Source: Actinomadura luzonensis
GTDB lineage: Bacteria > Actinomycetota > Actinomycetes > Streptosporangiales > Streptosporangiaceae
DNA length: 64,000 nt
Direction: 5' to 3'
Assembly (NCBI RefSeq): GCF_022664455.2
Contig: NZ_JAKRKC020000001.1
Location: 6,081,001 to 6,145,000 of the forward strand
Part shown: piece by piece, positions 51,945-59,771 of the stretch
How the letters are laid out: each line of letters opens with the position of its first letter
Position numbering within the stretch: position 1 is the first letter of the stretch
Translations under genes and position numbers: made by a program
The notes under the pieces: generated by a model
Databases searched by the model: none
What the model was told of the DNA's origin: nothing
What the model saw: the letters and a program-made list of their open reading frames with translations, nothing else

Positions 51945-53384
51945 GTGAAATTTCTTAATGACCTCGAACCGCGGCACGATCTGACCTACAGCGACGTGTT
52001 CATGGTCCCGTCGCGCTCCGCCGTGGGGTCGCGGCTCGCGGTCGACCTGTCCACCGTCGACGGCACGGGCACCACCATCCCCATCGTCGTGGCGAACATG
52101 ACGGCGGTCGCCGGCCGGCGCATGGCTGAGACCGTGGCGCGCCGCGGCGGCATCACGGTGATCCCGCAGGACATCCCGCTGGACGTCGTGGCGAACGTCG
52201 TCGAGTGGGTCAAGAGCCGCGACCTCGTCCACGACACGCCCCTCACCCTGACCCCGCACGAGACCGTCGGCGAGGCGCTGCACCTGCTGCCCAAGCGGGC
52301 GCACGGCGCGGTCATCGTGGTGGACTGGGACAACCGCCCGATCGGCGTCGTCACCGAGGCCGACTGCCAGGGCGTGGACATGTTCACGCAGCTCTCCCAC
52401 GTCATGTCCTGCGAGCTGCTGACGCTGCCCGCCGGGCTCGACCCGCGCGCCGCCTTTGACCGGCTGCACGGCGGCCGGCACCGCCTCGCGCCCATCGTGG
52501 ACGACGACGGGCGGCTGGTCGGCATCCTCACCCGCACCGGCGCCCTGCGCGCCACCCTCTACCAGCCCGCCGTGGACGCCGCGAACCGGCTGCGGGTCGC
52601 CGCCGCCGTCGGCGTCAACGGCGATGTGGCCGCCAAGGCCAAGGAGCTGCTGGAGGCCGGCATCGACTGCCTGGTCGTGGACACCGCGCACGGCCACCAG
52701 GAGAAGATGATCTCGGCGCTGCGCGCGGTCCGGGCCCTCGACCCGGCGGTGCCCGTCGCCGCCGGGAACGTGGTGACCGCGGCCGGCGTGCGCGACCTCG
52801 TCGAGGCCGGGGCCGACATCCTCAAGGTCGGCGTGGGCCCGGGCGCGATGTGCACCACCCGGATGATGACCGGCGTGGGCCGGCCCCAGTTCTCCGCGGT
52901 GCTGGAGTGCGCCGCCGAGGCCCGCCGCCTGGGCCGGCACGTCTGGGCGGACGGCGGCGTGCGCCACCCGCGCGACGTGGCCCTCGCCCTGGCCGCCGGC
53001 GCCTCCAACGTGATGATCGGGTCGTGGTTCGCGGGCACGTACGAGTCGCCCGGCGACACCCACACCGACGCCGACGGGCGCAAGTACAAGGAGAACTTCG
53101 GCATGGCCTCGGCGCGGGCCGTGCGGCTGCGCACCGCCGAGGACTCCGCGTTCGAGCGGGCCAGGAAGGCGCTGTTCGAGGAGGGCATCTCCACCTCCAG
53201 GATGTACCTGGACCCGAAGCGGCCGAGCGTGGAGGACCAGATCGACGCCATCGTGGCCGGGCTGCGGTCGGCGTGCACGTACGCGGGGGCGGCGACGCTG
53301 GAGGAGTTCCACGACAGGGCCGTGGTGGGGCTGCAGAGCACGTCGGGGTACGCGGAGGGCATGCCGCTGCACACCAGCTGGTGA
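51945..53384 (+). CDS. guaB1: GuaB1 family protein: IMP dehydrogenase-related, GMP reductase-like
   Basis: A 479-residue IMPDH/GMPR-fold enzyme. The N-terminal part reads DLTYSDVFMVPSRSAVGSR; two CBS domains span about 95-210; the barrel continues through LKVGVGPGAMCTTRMMTGVG with catalytic C303 and WADGGVRHPRD for the phosphate-binding loop. Mycobacterial GuaB1 was shown to be a GMP reductase with ATP/GTP-sensing CBS domains; the same reaction, GMP to IMP plus ammonia, is likely here. ATG 51939 is also possible, but homologues begin xRFLDG, matching VKFLNDL, and the -10 position favours a leaderless GTG start at 51945. Confidence 0.88.
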   Translation: MKFLNDLEPRHDLTYSDVFMVPSRSAVGSRLAVDLSTVDGTGTTIPIVVANMTAVAGRRMAETVARRGGITVIPQDIPLDVVANVVEWVKSRDLVHDTPLTLTPHETVGEALHLLPKRAHGAVIVVDWDNRPIGVVTEADCQGVDMFTQLSHVMSCELLTLPAGLDPRAAFDRLHGGRHRLAPIVDDDGRLVGILTRTGALRATLYQPAVDAANRLRVAAAVGVNGDVAAKAKELLEAGIDCLVVDTAHGHQEKMISALRAVRALDPAVPVAAGNVVTAAGVRDLVEAGADILKVGVGPGAMCTTRMMTGVGRPQFSAVLECAAEARRLGRHVWADGGVRHPRDVALALAAGASNVMIGSWFAGTYESPGDTHTDADGRKYKENFGMASARAVRLRTAEDSAFERARKALFEEGISTSRMYLDPKRPSVEDQIDAIVAGLRSACTYAGAATLEEFHDRAVVGLQSTSGYAEGMPLHTSW

Positions 53385-53402
53385 CCCCGCCCGCGGCGGC
53401 CT

Positions 53403-54167
53403 TCACAGGGTGCGGTGCCAGCCGCCGGCCGCGTTGATCCCGCCGTCCACGTGCACCGTCGTGCCCGTGACGAACCTGGACAGCTCACCGGCCAGGAACA
53501 CCGCCGCCCCCGCCGCCTCCACCGGCTCCCCCAGCCGGCCGAGCGGCGGCAGCCGGGCCGGCTCGTACGGCAGGGACCCGGCGGCCAGCATGCGCTCCCG
53601 CACGCCCTCCTCGCCCTCGGTGGGGAGGGCGTCAGGGGCTATGGCGTTCACCCGGACGCCCCTGGGCGCCAGCTCCAGGGCCAGGGACCTGGTCAGGCTC
53701 TCCACGGCCGCCTTCATGGCCGCGTACACGGCGAACCCCGGCGCCGCCTGGTGCGCCTCGCTCGACGTCACGTTGATGATCGACGAGCCGGCCGGCATCA
53801 GCGGCAGCAGCCGCCGGATCATGCCGGTGACCTGGGTGAAGTTCTCCTGCACGAGCGTGTGCTCGCCGCGCGGCGAGGTGTCGGCGAACGGGGCGTGGAA
53901 GGTGCCGCCCGCGTTGTTGACCAGCACGTCCACGCGGCCCCAGCGCTCGCGCACCGCCTCGGCGAACACCTGCGACGCCACCGGGTCGCGCACGTCCAGC
54001 GTCATGGCCGGCTCCCCGAGGGGCGGCTTGTCGCGGTCGCAGACGGCCACGTGCGCCCCGAACGCGGCGAAGGTCTCGGCGACGGCCAGCCCGATGCCCC
54101 GGGCCCCGCCCGTGACGACGGCCACGCGGCCGGTGAGCAGGATCGCGTCGGGACTCAGGGCGGCCAT
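53403..54167 (-). CDS. Short-chain dehydrogenase/reductase
   Basis: A 254-residue classical SDR. Nucleotide-binding TGGARGIG at 19-26, NNAG at 84-87, catalytic S135/S136, Y148 and K152 (YAAMK) are all present. C-terminal residues end FVTGTTVHVDGGINAAGGWHRTL. The neutral-acidic patch after the second strand (VAVCDRD) suggests NAD preference. The substrate is not predictable. It converges on guaB1 and is divergent from the FKBP gene. Confidence 0.88.
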   Translation of the reverse strand: MAALSPDAILLTGRVAVVTGGARGIGLAVAETFAAFGAHVAVCDRDKPPLGEPAMTLDVRDPVASQVFAEAVRERWGRVDVLVNNAGGTFHAPFADTSPRGEHTLVQENFTQVTGMIRRLLPLMPAGSSIINVTSSEAHQAAPGFAVYAAMKAAVESLTRSLALELAPRGVRVNAIAPDALPTEGEEGVRERMLAAGSLPYEPARLPPLGRLGEPVEAAGAAVFLAGELSRFVTGTTVHVDGGINAAGGWHRTL

Positions 54168-54242
54168 GAACGAAGACGATATCCCGAGCGCATAGAGTCG
54201 TCGGGTTAGTCACAACGTCGAAATCGCCAACAGGAGCACTTC

Positions 54243-54617
54243 GTGGCACTCGAGAAGCCCGAGATCGACTTCCCCGGGGGCACCCCGCCCCAGGACCTTG
54301 AGATCACCGACCTGGTCGTCGGCGACGGCCCCGAGGCCAGGCCCGGCCAGAAGGTCCGCGTCCACTACGTCGGCGTGGCCTTCTCCACCGGGGAGGAGTT
54401 CGACGCCTCGTGGAACCGCAAGGAGGCCTTCGAGTTCCCGCTCGGCGCGGGGCGCGTCATCGCCGGCTGGGACCAGGGGGTCGCCGGGATGAAGGTCGGC
54501 GGGCGGCGCAAGCTCGTCATCCCGCCGCACCTCGGTTACGGCAGCCGCGGCGCCGGCGCCGCCATCAAGCCGAACGAGACGCTCATCTTCGTCGTCGACC
54601 TCCTCGGCGTCAGCTAG
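54243..54617 (+). CDS. FKBP-type peptidyl-prolyl cis-trans isomerase
   Basis: A 124-residue cytoplasmic single-domain FKBP. VRVHYVGVAFSTGEEFDASWNRKEAFEFPLGAGRVIAGWDQGVAGMKVGGRRKLVIPPHLGYGSRGAG is the classic fold, with Asp, Phe, Val-Ile and Trp of the drug-binding pocket. It catalyses proline isomerisation in folding. GTG 54243 follows CAGGAGCA. A very strong hairpin lies right after the stop. Confidence 0.93.
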   Translation: MALEKPEIDFPGGTPPQDLEITDLVVGDGPEARPGQKVRVHYVGVAFSTGEEFDASWNRKEAFEFPLGAGRVIAGWDQGVAGMKVGGRRKLVIPPHLGYGSRGAGAAIKPNETLIFVVDLLGVS

Positions 54618-54626
54618 AGCGCGTCC

Positions 54627-54659
54627 GCGGCAGCCGGCCCCGCCTCGGCCGGCTGCCGC
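54627..54659 (+). terminator. Strong hairpin after FKBP gene
   Basis: GCGGCAGCCGGC (54627-54638) pairs with GCCGGCTGCCGC (54648-54659), a perfect 12-bp stem with a 9-base loop, beginning 10 bases past the stop. CGCCCCTTTC follows. It is the clearest terminator of the plus strand in this window. Confidence 0.7.
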
Positions 54660-54734
54660 CGCCCCTTTCACCGGGACGAATCACCCGCCCGGTAACCAGT
54701 AGGGTTTGTCGGCCGCGTAGTGCACGATAGGCGT

Positions 54735-56258
54735 GTGCTTCTGATCGACGTGGTCCGAGTGTCCGAGGCGGTGACGCGCACGTCCGCCAGGCTGGGCAAG
54801 GTCGCACATCTGGCGGAGCTGCTGGGCCGGGTCGGCCCGGGCGAGGCGGAGATCGCGATCTCCTACCTGTCGGGCGAGCTGCCCCAGCGTCAGGTGGGCG
54901 TCGGCTGGCGCACCCTCGAAGACCTCCCGCAGCCCAAGCTGATCGCCACCGCCACCCTGACCACGGTCGACGAGCTGCTGACCCGCATCAAGGCCGTCGC
55001 CGGTCCCGGCTCGCAGGCGGCCCGCAAGGCGCTGGTGGGCGAGCTGTTCGCCGGGCTGACCAGCCAGGAGCAGCAGTTCATGCGCCGCCTGCTGCACGGC
55101 GAGCTGCGGCAGGGCGCGCTCGACGGCGTCATGATCGAAGCGGTGGCGAAGGCGTCCGGCGCGCCCTCGGCCGACGTGCGGCGGGCGCTGACGCTGCGCG
55201 GCTGGCTGCCCGCCGTCGGCGCGGCGGCGCTGAGCGGCGGCGTCGCGGCCCTGCACGCCTTCCGCCTGGAGGTCGGCCGGCCGGTCTCCCCCATGCTGGC
55301 CGGGAGCGCTCCCAGCGTCGCCGCCGCCCTGGAGAAGGCGGGCGCGCCCGCGGCGCTGGAGTGGAAGCTCGACGGCATCCGCGTGCAGGCCCACCGCTCG
55401 GGCGGCGAGGTCCGGGTCTTCACCCGCACCCTCGACGACATCACGGCGCAGGTGCCCGAGCTGGTGGAAGCGGTGCTGGAGATGCCGTCCGAGGAGCTGG
55501 TGCTCGACGGCGAGGTGCTCGCGCTGCGGCCCGACGGCCGCCCCCACCCGTTCCAGGTGACGGCCGCCCGCGTCTCCAGCAAGCTCAACGTCGGGCAGCT
55601 GCGCGAGCAGACGCCGCTCAGCGTGTTCTTCTTCGACGCGCTTCGCGCCGACGGCGACGACCTGCTCGACCTGCCCTACGCCGCGCGCCAGGAGGCGCTG
55701 GCCCGCGCCGTCCCGCCCGCCCTGCTCACGCCGCGCCTGGTGACGGGCGACCTCGCGGAGGCGGAGCACTTCTTCACCTCCGTCGTCAAGGCCGGGCACG
55801 AGGGCCTGGTGGTGAAGGCGCTGTCGTCGCCGTACGCGGCCGGGCGGCGCGGGGCGGGCTGGATCAAGGTCAAGCCGCGCCACACGCTCGACCTGGTGGT
55901 CCTGGCCGCCGAATGGGGCCACGGCCGGCGCGAGGGCAAGCTGTCCAACCTGCACCTGGGGGCGCGCGACCCCGAGGGCGGCTTCGTGATGCTCGGCAAG
56001 ACCTTCAAGGGCCTGACGGACGAGCTGCTGGCCTGGCAGACCGAGCGCTTTCTGGAGCTGGCCGAGGGCCCGACCGACGACTGGACGGTCCGGCTGCGGC
56101 CGGAGCTGGTGGTGGAGATCGCCTTCGACGGGGTGCAACGCTCACCCCGATATCCCGGGGGGATGGCGCTGCGGTTCGCCCGGGTGCTGCGGTACCGGCC
56201 GGACAAGCGCGTGGAGGACGCCGACACGGTCGACACCGTCCGCAGCCTCATGCTCTGA
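54735..56258 (+). CDS. ligB: ATP-dependent DNA ligase, LigB type
   Basis: A 507-residue ATP-dependent DNA ligase. Residues 1-about 190 form the N-terminal DNA-binding domain (LSGELPQRQVGVGWRTL, GELRQGALDGVMIEAVAKA); the nucleotidyltransferase motif I is KLDGIR with K211, matching the adenylated Lys of mycobacterial LigB; VLDGEVLAL, EGLVVKAL, and WIKVKPRH are motifs III-V; an OB domain ends the protein with PRYPGGMALRFARVLRYRPDK. It seals nicks in repair; its in vivo role in this group is not settled. GTG 54735 was chosen because homologues start at the same place and the length then equals the mycobacterial enzyme. Confidence 0.93.
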   Translation: MLLIDVVRVSEAVTRTSARLGKVAHLAELLGRVGPGEAEIAISYLSGELPQRQVGVGWRTLEDLPQPKLIATATLTTVDELLTRIKAVAGPGSQAARKALVGELFAGLTSQEQQFMRRLLHGELRQGALDGVMIEAVAKASGAPSADVRRALTLRGWLPAVGAAALSGGVAALHAFRLEVGRPVSPMLAGSAPSVAAALEKAGAPAALEWKLDGIRVQAHRSGGEVRVFTRTLDDITAQVPELVEAVLEMPSEELVLDGEVLALRPDGRPHPFQVTAARVSSKLNVGQLREQTPLSVFFFDALRADGDDLLDLPYAARQEALARAVPPALLTPRLVTGDLAEAEHFFTSVVKAGHEGLVVKALSSPYAAGRRGAGWIKVKPRHTLDLVVLAAEWGHGRREGKLSNLHLGARDPEGGFVMLGKTFKGLTDELLAWQTERFLELAEGPTDDWTVRLRPELVVEIAFDGVQRSPRYPGGMALRFARVLRYRPDKRVEDADTVDTVRSLML

Positions 56259-56622
56259 CGCCGACTGCCGACTTTTCGCTCGCACCCTGCCCTGCCCTGC
56301 CCGAAAGAGCACAGGCCAGAATTACGATCACCACATCCGCCCTGATCAAGCCCCATTTCACGATCAAGCCGAAAATCTCGCACATTCACCCGCGAAACAA
56401 AGATCAAAGGCGTACTCTAGGCGATTAGGGCGATCTTGTTATCAAAGTGAGATATGTCACTTAATCTATCATTAAGTTGCCTTTACTAGCCGTTTGTCCC
56501 GTAGGTTCGTCCTCACCGCGCGGCATCCCCCGCCGCGCCGACGGAAACGGCCACCGCACCCCCTCACCGCGCCCGGCCCGGCCTTTCCCTGCCCTATCCC
56601 CTGACTAGGACTGTGGTTTACC
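56259..56622. other. 364-bp AT-rich regulatory region upstream of the RlpA-like gene
   Basis: This is the lowest-GC stretch of the window, at 56330-56490. It contains a perfect inverted repeat ACTTAAT-N5-ATTAAGT (56459-56477) and several TTGTTATC and GATATGTCAC-like motifs. A GC-rich untranslated region of about 120 bases lies after it. I looked for the core of a c-di-AMP riboswitch, which often precedes cell-wall hydrolase genes in this group, and did not find it. Confidence 0.5.
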
Positions 56623-57333
56623 TTGGGCCAGCACTCCCACAAGCCGTTCCTCGCCGGCAAGCGCCGCTGGACCGCGATCGCAGCGGGTGCCGCCGTCATC
56701 GCCACCGCTTCGACCACCGCGTACGCGGCCATCGCCAACGACGACTCCCCCAAGCGCACCGCGACCGGCGCCAAACCCGCCGAGGCCGCCCTTCCGGCCG
56801 CCAAGCCCCTGAACGAAGCGGCCCGCCAGCCGAACCCGGCCAAGACCCCCACCCCGGCCCCCGCAGCCCCCAAACCCCCGGCCGCCGCCGCCCCGTCCCC
56901 CTCCCACCCGAACCCCTCCGCGGCGGCCAAGCCCGTCGACGAGAGCGACACCCCGGCCTCCCCCGCCACGAAGACCGCACAGCCAGTCGCCGCCAAGACC
57001 GCCAAGGCGTCCAAGGCCGTGACGAAGAAGCCCAAGGAACGTGTCCTGTCCTCCGGCTCCTGCGGCGCCTCGTTCTACGACGAGCCCCAGATGACCGCCA
57101 GCGGCGAGCGCTTCAACCCGTCCGCGATGACCGCCGCCCACAAAACCCTTCCCCTGGGCAGCAGGGTCCGCGTGATCAACCCGAACAACGGCAAGTCGGT
57201 CACCGTCCGCATCAACGACCGCGGCCCGTACGTCGGCGGCCGCTGCCTGGACCTCTCCGCCGCCGCCTTCTCCGCCATCGGCAGCACCAACGCGGGCGTC
57301 ATGAACGTGAGATACCAGGTCCTCTCCCGCTGA
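56623..57333 (+). CDS. RlpA-like DPBB-domain secreted protein
   Basis: A 236-residue exported protein. A basic N-terminus and hydrophobic segment (KRRWTAIAAGAAVIATASTTAYA) form a signal peptide. Residues 36-140 are a Pro/Ala/Lys-rich linker. The C-terminal 90 residues form a double-psi beta-barrel: CGASFYDEPQMTASGERFNPSAMTAAHKTLPLGSRVRVINPNNGKSVTVRINDRGPYVGGRCLDLS. Relatives of RlpA are septal-ring lytic transglycosylases or peptidoglycan-binding factors. The start is TTG 56623; no ATG fits. It stands after a long, AT-rich control region that suggests elaborate regulation. Confidence 0.88.
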   Translation: MGQHSHKPFLAGKRRWTAIAAGAAVIATASTTAYAAIANDDSPKRTATGAKPAEAALPAAKPLNEAARQPNPAKTPTPAPAAPKPPAAAAPSPSHPNPSAAAKPVDESDTPASPATKTAQPVAAKTAKASKAVTKKPKERVLSSGSCGASFYDEPQMTASGERFNPSAMTAAHKTLPLGSRVRVINPNNGKSVTVRINDRGPYVGGRCLDLSAAAFSAIGSTNAGVMNVRYQVLSR

Positions 57334-57612
57334 CCCCGCTCCCCCGGCTGCCTGAAGCGCTCCACCCCGGCCGCCTGCCACTATGAAGCCCCCTCACGCC
57401 GCCACCACCTCCCATTAAGGCCCAGGCGGCGGCGAGGCCCCAGGCACGAGCCGGTGCGCAACCCGCGAGAAGCCGGGACCAGTCCCCCGATCAACGCCGG
57501 AGCCGAAATCCGCACAAGCCGCAACCGCCGCACAACCGGACGCAAGTACCTCCGTCAGAGGGCCTGAGCTCGGGCTCGAACTCAGGCCCGGCGCGGAGCC
57601 GGGCCCAGGCTA

Positions 57613-57757
57613 GGAGCCGGACTCCGTGCCGGAGCGGGGCTCTGTCTCGGAGCGGGGCTCCGTCCCGGAAACGGGCTCCGTCCCGGAGCGGGGGCTCTGT
57701 CTCGGAGCGGGGCTCTGTCCCGGAGCCGGGCTCTGGCTCGGAAACGGGCTCCGGTTC
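57613..57757. repeat. 18-bp tandem repeat, eight copies
   Basis: Units follow GGAGCGGGGCTCYGTCYC. Copies start at 57613, 57631, 57649, 57667, 57685 (19 bp), 57704, 57722 and 57740. Two copies begin GGAAACGGG instead of GGAGCGGGG, at positions four and eight, hinting at a 72-bp higher-order unit. A period of 18 is a multiple of three, so it could be a relic of coding repeats. Confidence 0.8.
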
Positions 57758-58265
57758 AGGACCAGGTCGAGGCCAGCTCCGGGCCTGGGCGGGGTCGGGG
57801 CCTGGGCGGGGTCGGGTGGGGACGCACTCAGGCTCGGGATCAGACCAGGCTCGGGGTCAAGCCAGGTTCAGGGTCGGGCTCAGCGCACCACCCGAGACCT
57901 CATCCGAACACCAGCCATCTGCGGATAAGCAGGGCCCACCCCGCCCTTCGAATCTGGTCCCCTTCGAGCCGATCCCCTTCGTGGGCGGCGTCGTGGCCTG
58001 ACCTGCGCCCGGGCTGAGCCCGAGCCGAAGTCGCAATCGAGCGCGGCCCCTTCGAGCAGAGCCCGTGCCGGGTGGCGCTGGAGCGCGAGCCCTGGGTAAG
58101 CCCGGGGCTCGATCGCGTCGGAGCGCACACCCCAGTGCGCCGCAGCCGGAGTCCCGACAGAGCACACACTCGGATGCGCCCCAGCCGGAGTCCCAACAAG
58201 GCGTCAACCCCGAACGACCCCGAGCCGGGGGTTGCGACGAAGCGCGGCTCCCCGCCAAGCCGGAG

Positions 58266-58434
58266 CCCGGGGGCGCGATCGCAGCGCGGGCCCCAAACCA
58301 AGCCCGAATCCGGGGGCGCGACGAGCGCGGGCCCCAAGCCCAGCCTCGAACCCGGGGGCGATCGCAGCGCGGGCCCCAAGCCCAGCCTCGAACCCGGGGG
58401 CGATCGCAGCGCGGGCCCCGAGCCCAGCCTCGAA
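58266..58434. repeat. 42-bp tandem repeat, four copies
   Basis: Units are built on CCCGGGGGCGATCGCAGC plus GGGCCCCAAGCCCAGCC. Copies: 58266-58309 (44 bp), 58310-58350 (41 bp), 58351-58392 and 58393-58434. The last two are nearly identical, differing at one position. Each contains GCGATCGC or a close variant. More diverged copies occur upstream towards 58080. Confidence 0.8.
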
Positions 58435-58506
58435 CCTGGAGTGCGACGGAGCGCGAACGCCAGGCCGAGCCTGAGCCGGGGCCCGATCGCCCAGGTCGGG
58501 ATGGGT

Positions 58507-59106
58507 TTACTTGACCAGGCGGACCGTCAGCGGGTAGCGGTAGTTGCCTTCGGTGAGGGCGTTCACGCCGCCGACGATGGTGAGGACGAAGGCCGCCACC
58601 CAGATGACGGGCAGCAGCACGACGCCGATGACCGTGAACGGGAGCAGGATCGTCGCCCCGACCACCGTCATCTGGAAGTTGAGCGCCTCCACCGCGTGCC
58701 GCCTGATGTACGGCGACGTCTTCCCGGCGGCCAGCAGCATGATCAGGGGGCCGATGATCGGGAAGCCGAAGGCCATGAGCAGGTGAGCGGCCGCGGCTCC
58801 GAGGCGTTCGTTGCCCTCCGGCATCCGTTCGGGGCGAGCCGGGGCCGCCGCCGGTCGCGGCGCGAGCTGGGGCACCCCTTGCGGGCCGTACAGCTCGGTC
58901 ATGATGGGCATCAGGTCGCCGTGCGTGCGCGCCGTCATCGCTCGCTCGAGCCGGTCGTCGAACTCGAGCTTGTCGAAGCGGCCCTCCGCGTACGCCGCCT
59001 TGACGTGCTCGACCACGTGTTCCCGGTCCTGGTTGGTGACGCGCAGGTGAGCTGGCGGCACCTGTCCCGGCCCGGGGGTTGTCGGTACCCCAGCCATAGT
59101 CGCCAT
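58507..59106 (-). CDS. DUF1707 and DUF4870 domain membrane protein
   Basis: A 199-residue protein. Residues 22-74 form a DUF1707 domain (LRVTNQDREHVVEHVKAAYAEGRFDKLEFDDRLERAMTARTHGDL), common in actinobacterial cell-surface regulators. Residues 100-199 are DUF4870, with three helices (HLLMAFGFPIIGPLIMLL, FTVIGVVLLPVIWVAAFVLTIVGG) and a terminal YRYPLTVRLVK typical of that family. ATG 59106 is preceded by AAGGAGAGGC; an ATG three codons on is also possible. Function unknown; may modulate envelope processes. Confidence 0.87.
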   Translation of the reverse strand: MATMAGVPTTPGPGQVPPAHLRVTNQDREHVVEHVKAAYAEGRFDKLEFDDRLERAMTARTHGDLMPIMTELYGPQGVPQLAPRPAAAPARPERMPEGNERLGAAAAHLLMAFGFPIIGPLIMLLAAGKTSPYIRRHAVEALNFQMTVVGATILLPFTVIGVVLLPVIWVAAFVLTIVGGVNALTEGNYRYPLTVRLVK

Positions 59107-59255
59107 GCCTCTCCTTCGGTTATCGATGGTCACTCTCATACTGCGTCGTCGAGCGCGCCGAAGCCATCGGGAGAAACCCGGATGTGTCCCCGAGATCATC
59201 CCCGAAAAGATCATTTCCCCACGCGCGAAAGCGCAACACGATATAAAAAGGACCT

Positions 59256-59600
59256 ATGAGATGGCGAGACCGGTACGGCCTTCGTCGATGGCGTGGCTCG
59301 AAGGTCACGAGGTTCGACCGTGAGGCGACAGACGCCGACATCGAGGCGCTGATCGCTTTTGCCCGTTCGCGGCGCGGCGTCGAGTTCTATGTCGAGCCGG
59401 AGACTTTCGCCACCGACACGACCGCCGTGGCCGTCGCCGACGACGGCGAGTGGACCAGGCGGAGAGTCGGCGCCCCCGCAGTCATTCACAAGGTCGCGCG
59501 CGATCTTGCCCTGCCGGTGTACGACGTTCAGCTCACCGGATATCCGCCCCGTATGCGGGCTTACAACGAGCGTCGGCGCAGGGAAGAAGGCTCCCTCTAG
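59256..59600 (+). CDS. Conserved small actinobacterial protein, 114 aa
   Basis: Start MRWRDRYGLRRWRGSKVTRFDREATDADIEALIAFARSRRGVEFYVEPETFATDTTAVAVADDGEWTRRRVG: a basic start, a short helix and then strands. The segment PAVIHKVARDLALPVYDVQLTGYPPRMRAYNERRR is recurrent in hypothetical proteins of this order and I recall it as conserved there, but no function is known. AAAAGGA precedes the ATG, and TATAAA at 59243 could be a -10. It is divergent from the DUF1707 gene with 149 bases between. Confidence 0.72.
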   Translation: MRWRDRYGLRRWRGSKVTRFDREATDADIEALIAFARSRRGVEFYVEPETFATDTTAVAVADDGEWTRRRVGAPAVIHKVARDLALPVYDVQLTGYPPRMRAYNERRRREEGSL

Positions 59601-59771
59601 TCGATTCGTCGGTTGTCCGATCGGTCGGTCGGTCGGTTGCCCTTCTACGATCGGCGATCTTCTTCCGATCGGTTGACTTCTGACGGGCGTCTCCCCTGGT
59701 CGCGCGGGCGTTTCCTTGATCGGCTGTGTCCTCTGGCCGGTGGCGTCTCCTGGTCGGGCGTTCTCGGTCGG

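Larger units (their letters stand above)
57334..58506. other. 1.17-kb region without genes, full of tandem repeats
   Basis: No frame here has a ribosome binding site plus protein-like composition; long open frames are due to GC content and repeats. It holds an 18-bp repeat array at 57613-57757 and a 42-bp array at 58266-58434, with diverged copies between them. It may be an eroded gene or a recombination-prone spacer. Confidence 0.5.

Noticed and set aside
56259..56622. c-di-AMP riboswitch before the RlpA-like gene
   Set aside because: The conserved core could not be found on the plus strand; a covariance-model search would decide it.
57626..57928. Hexapeptide-repeat protein frame across the 18-bp array
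   Set aside because: No ribosome binding site; composition follows the DNA repeat only and collapses right after it.
58266..58434. CRISPR-like 42-bp array
   Set aside because: No unique spacers between units; ordinary tandem repeat.
59298..59330. tRNA T-arm-like GAGGTTCGACC sequence
   Set aside because: Lies inside a coding gene and no acceptor or anticodon stem can be formed around it.
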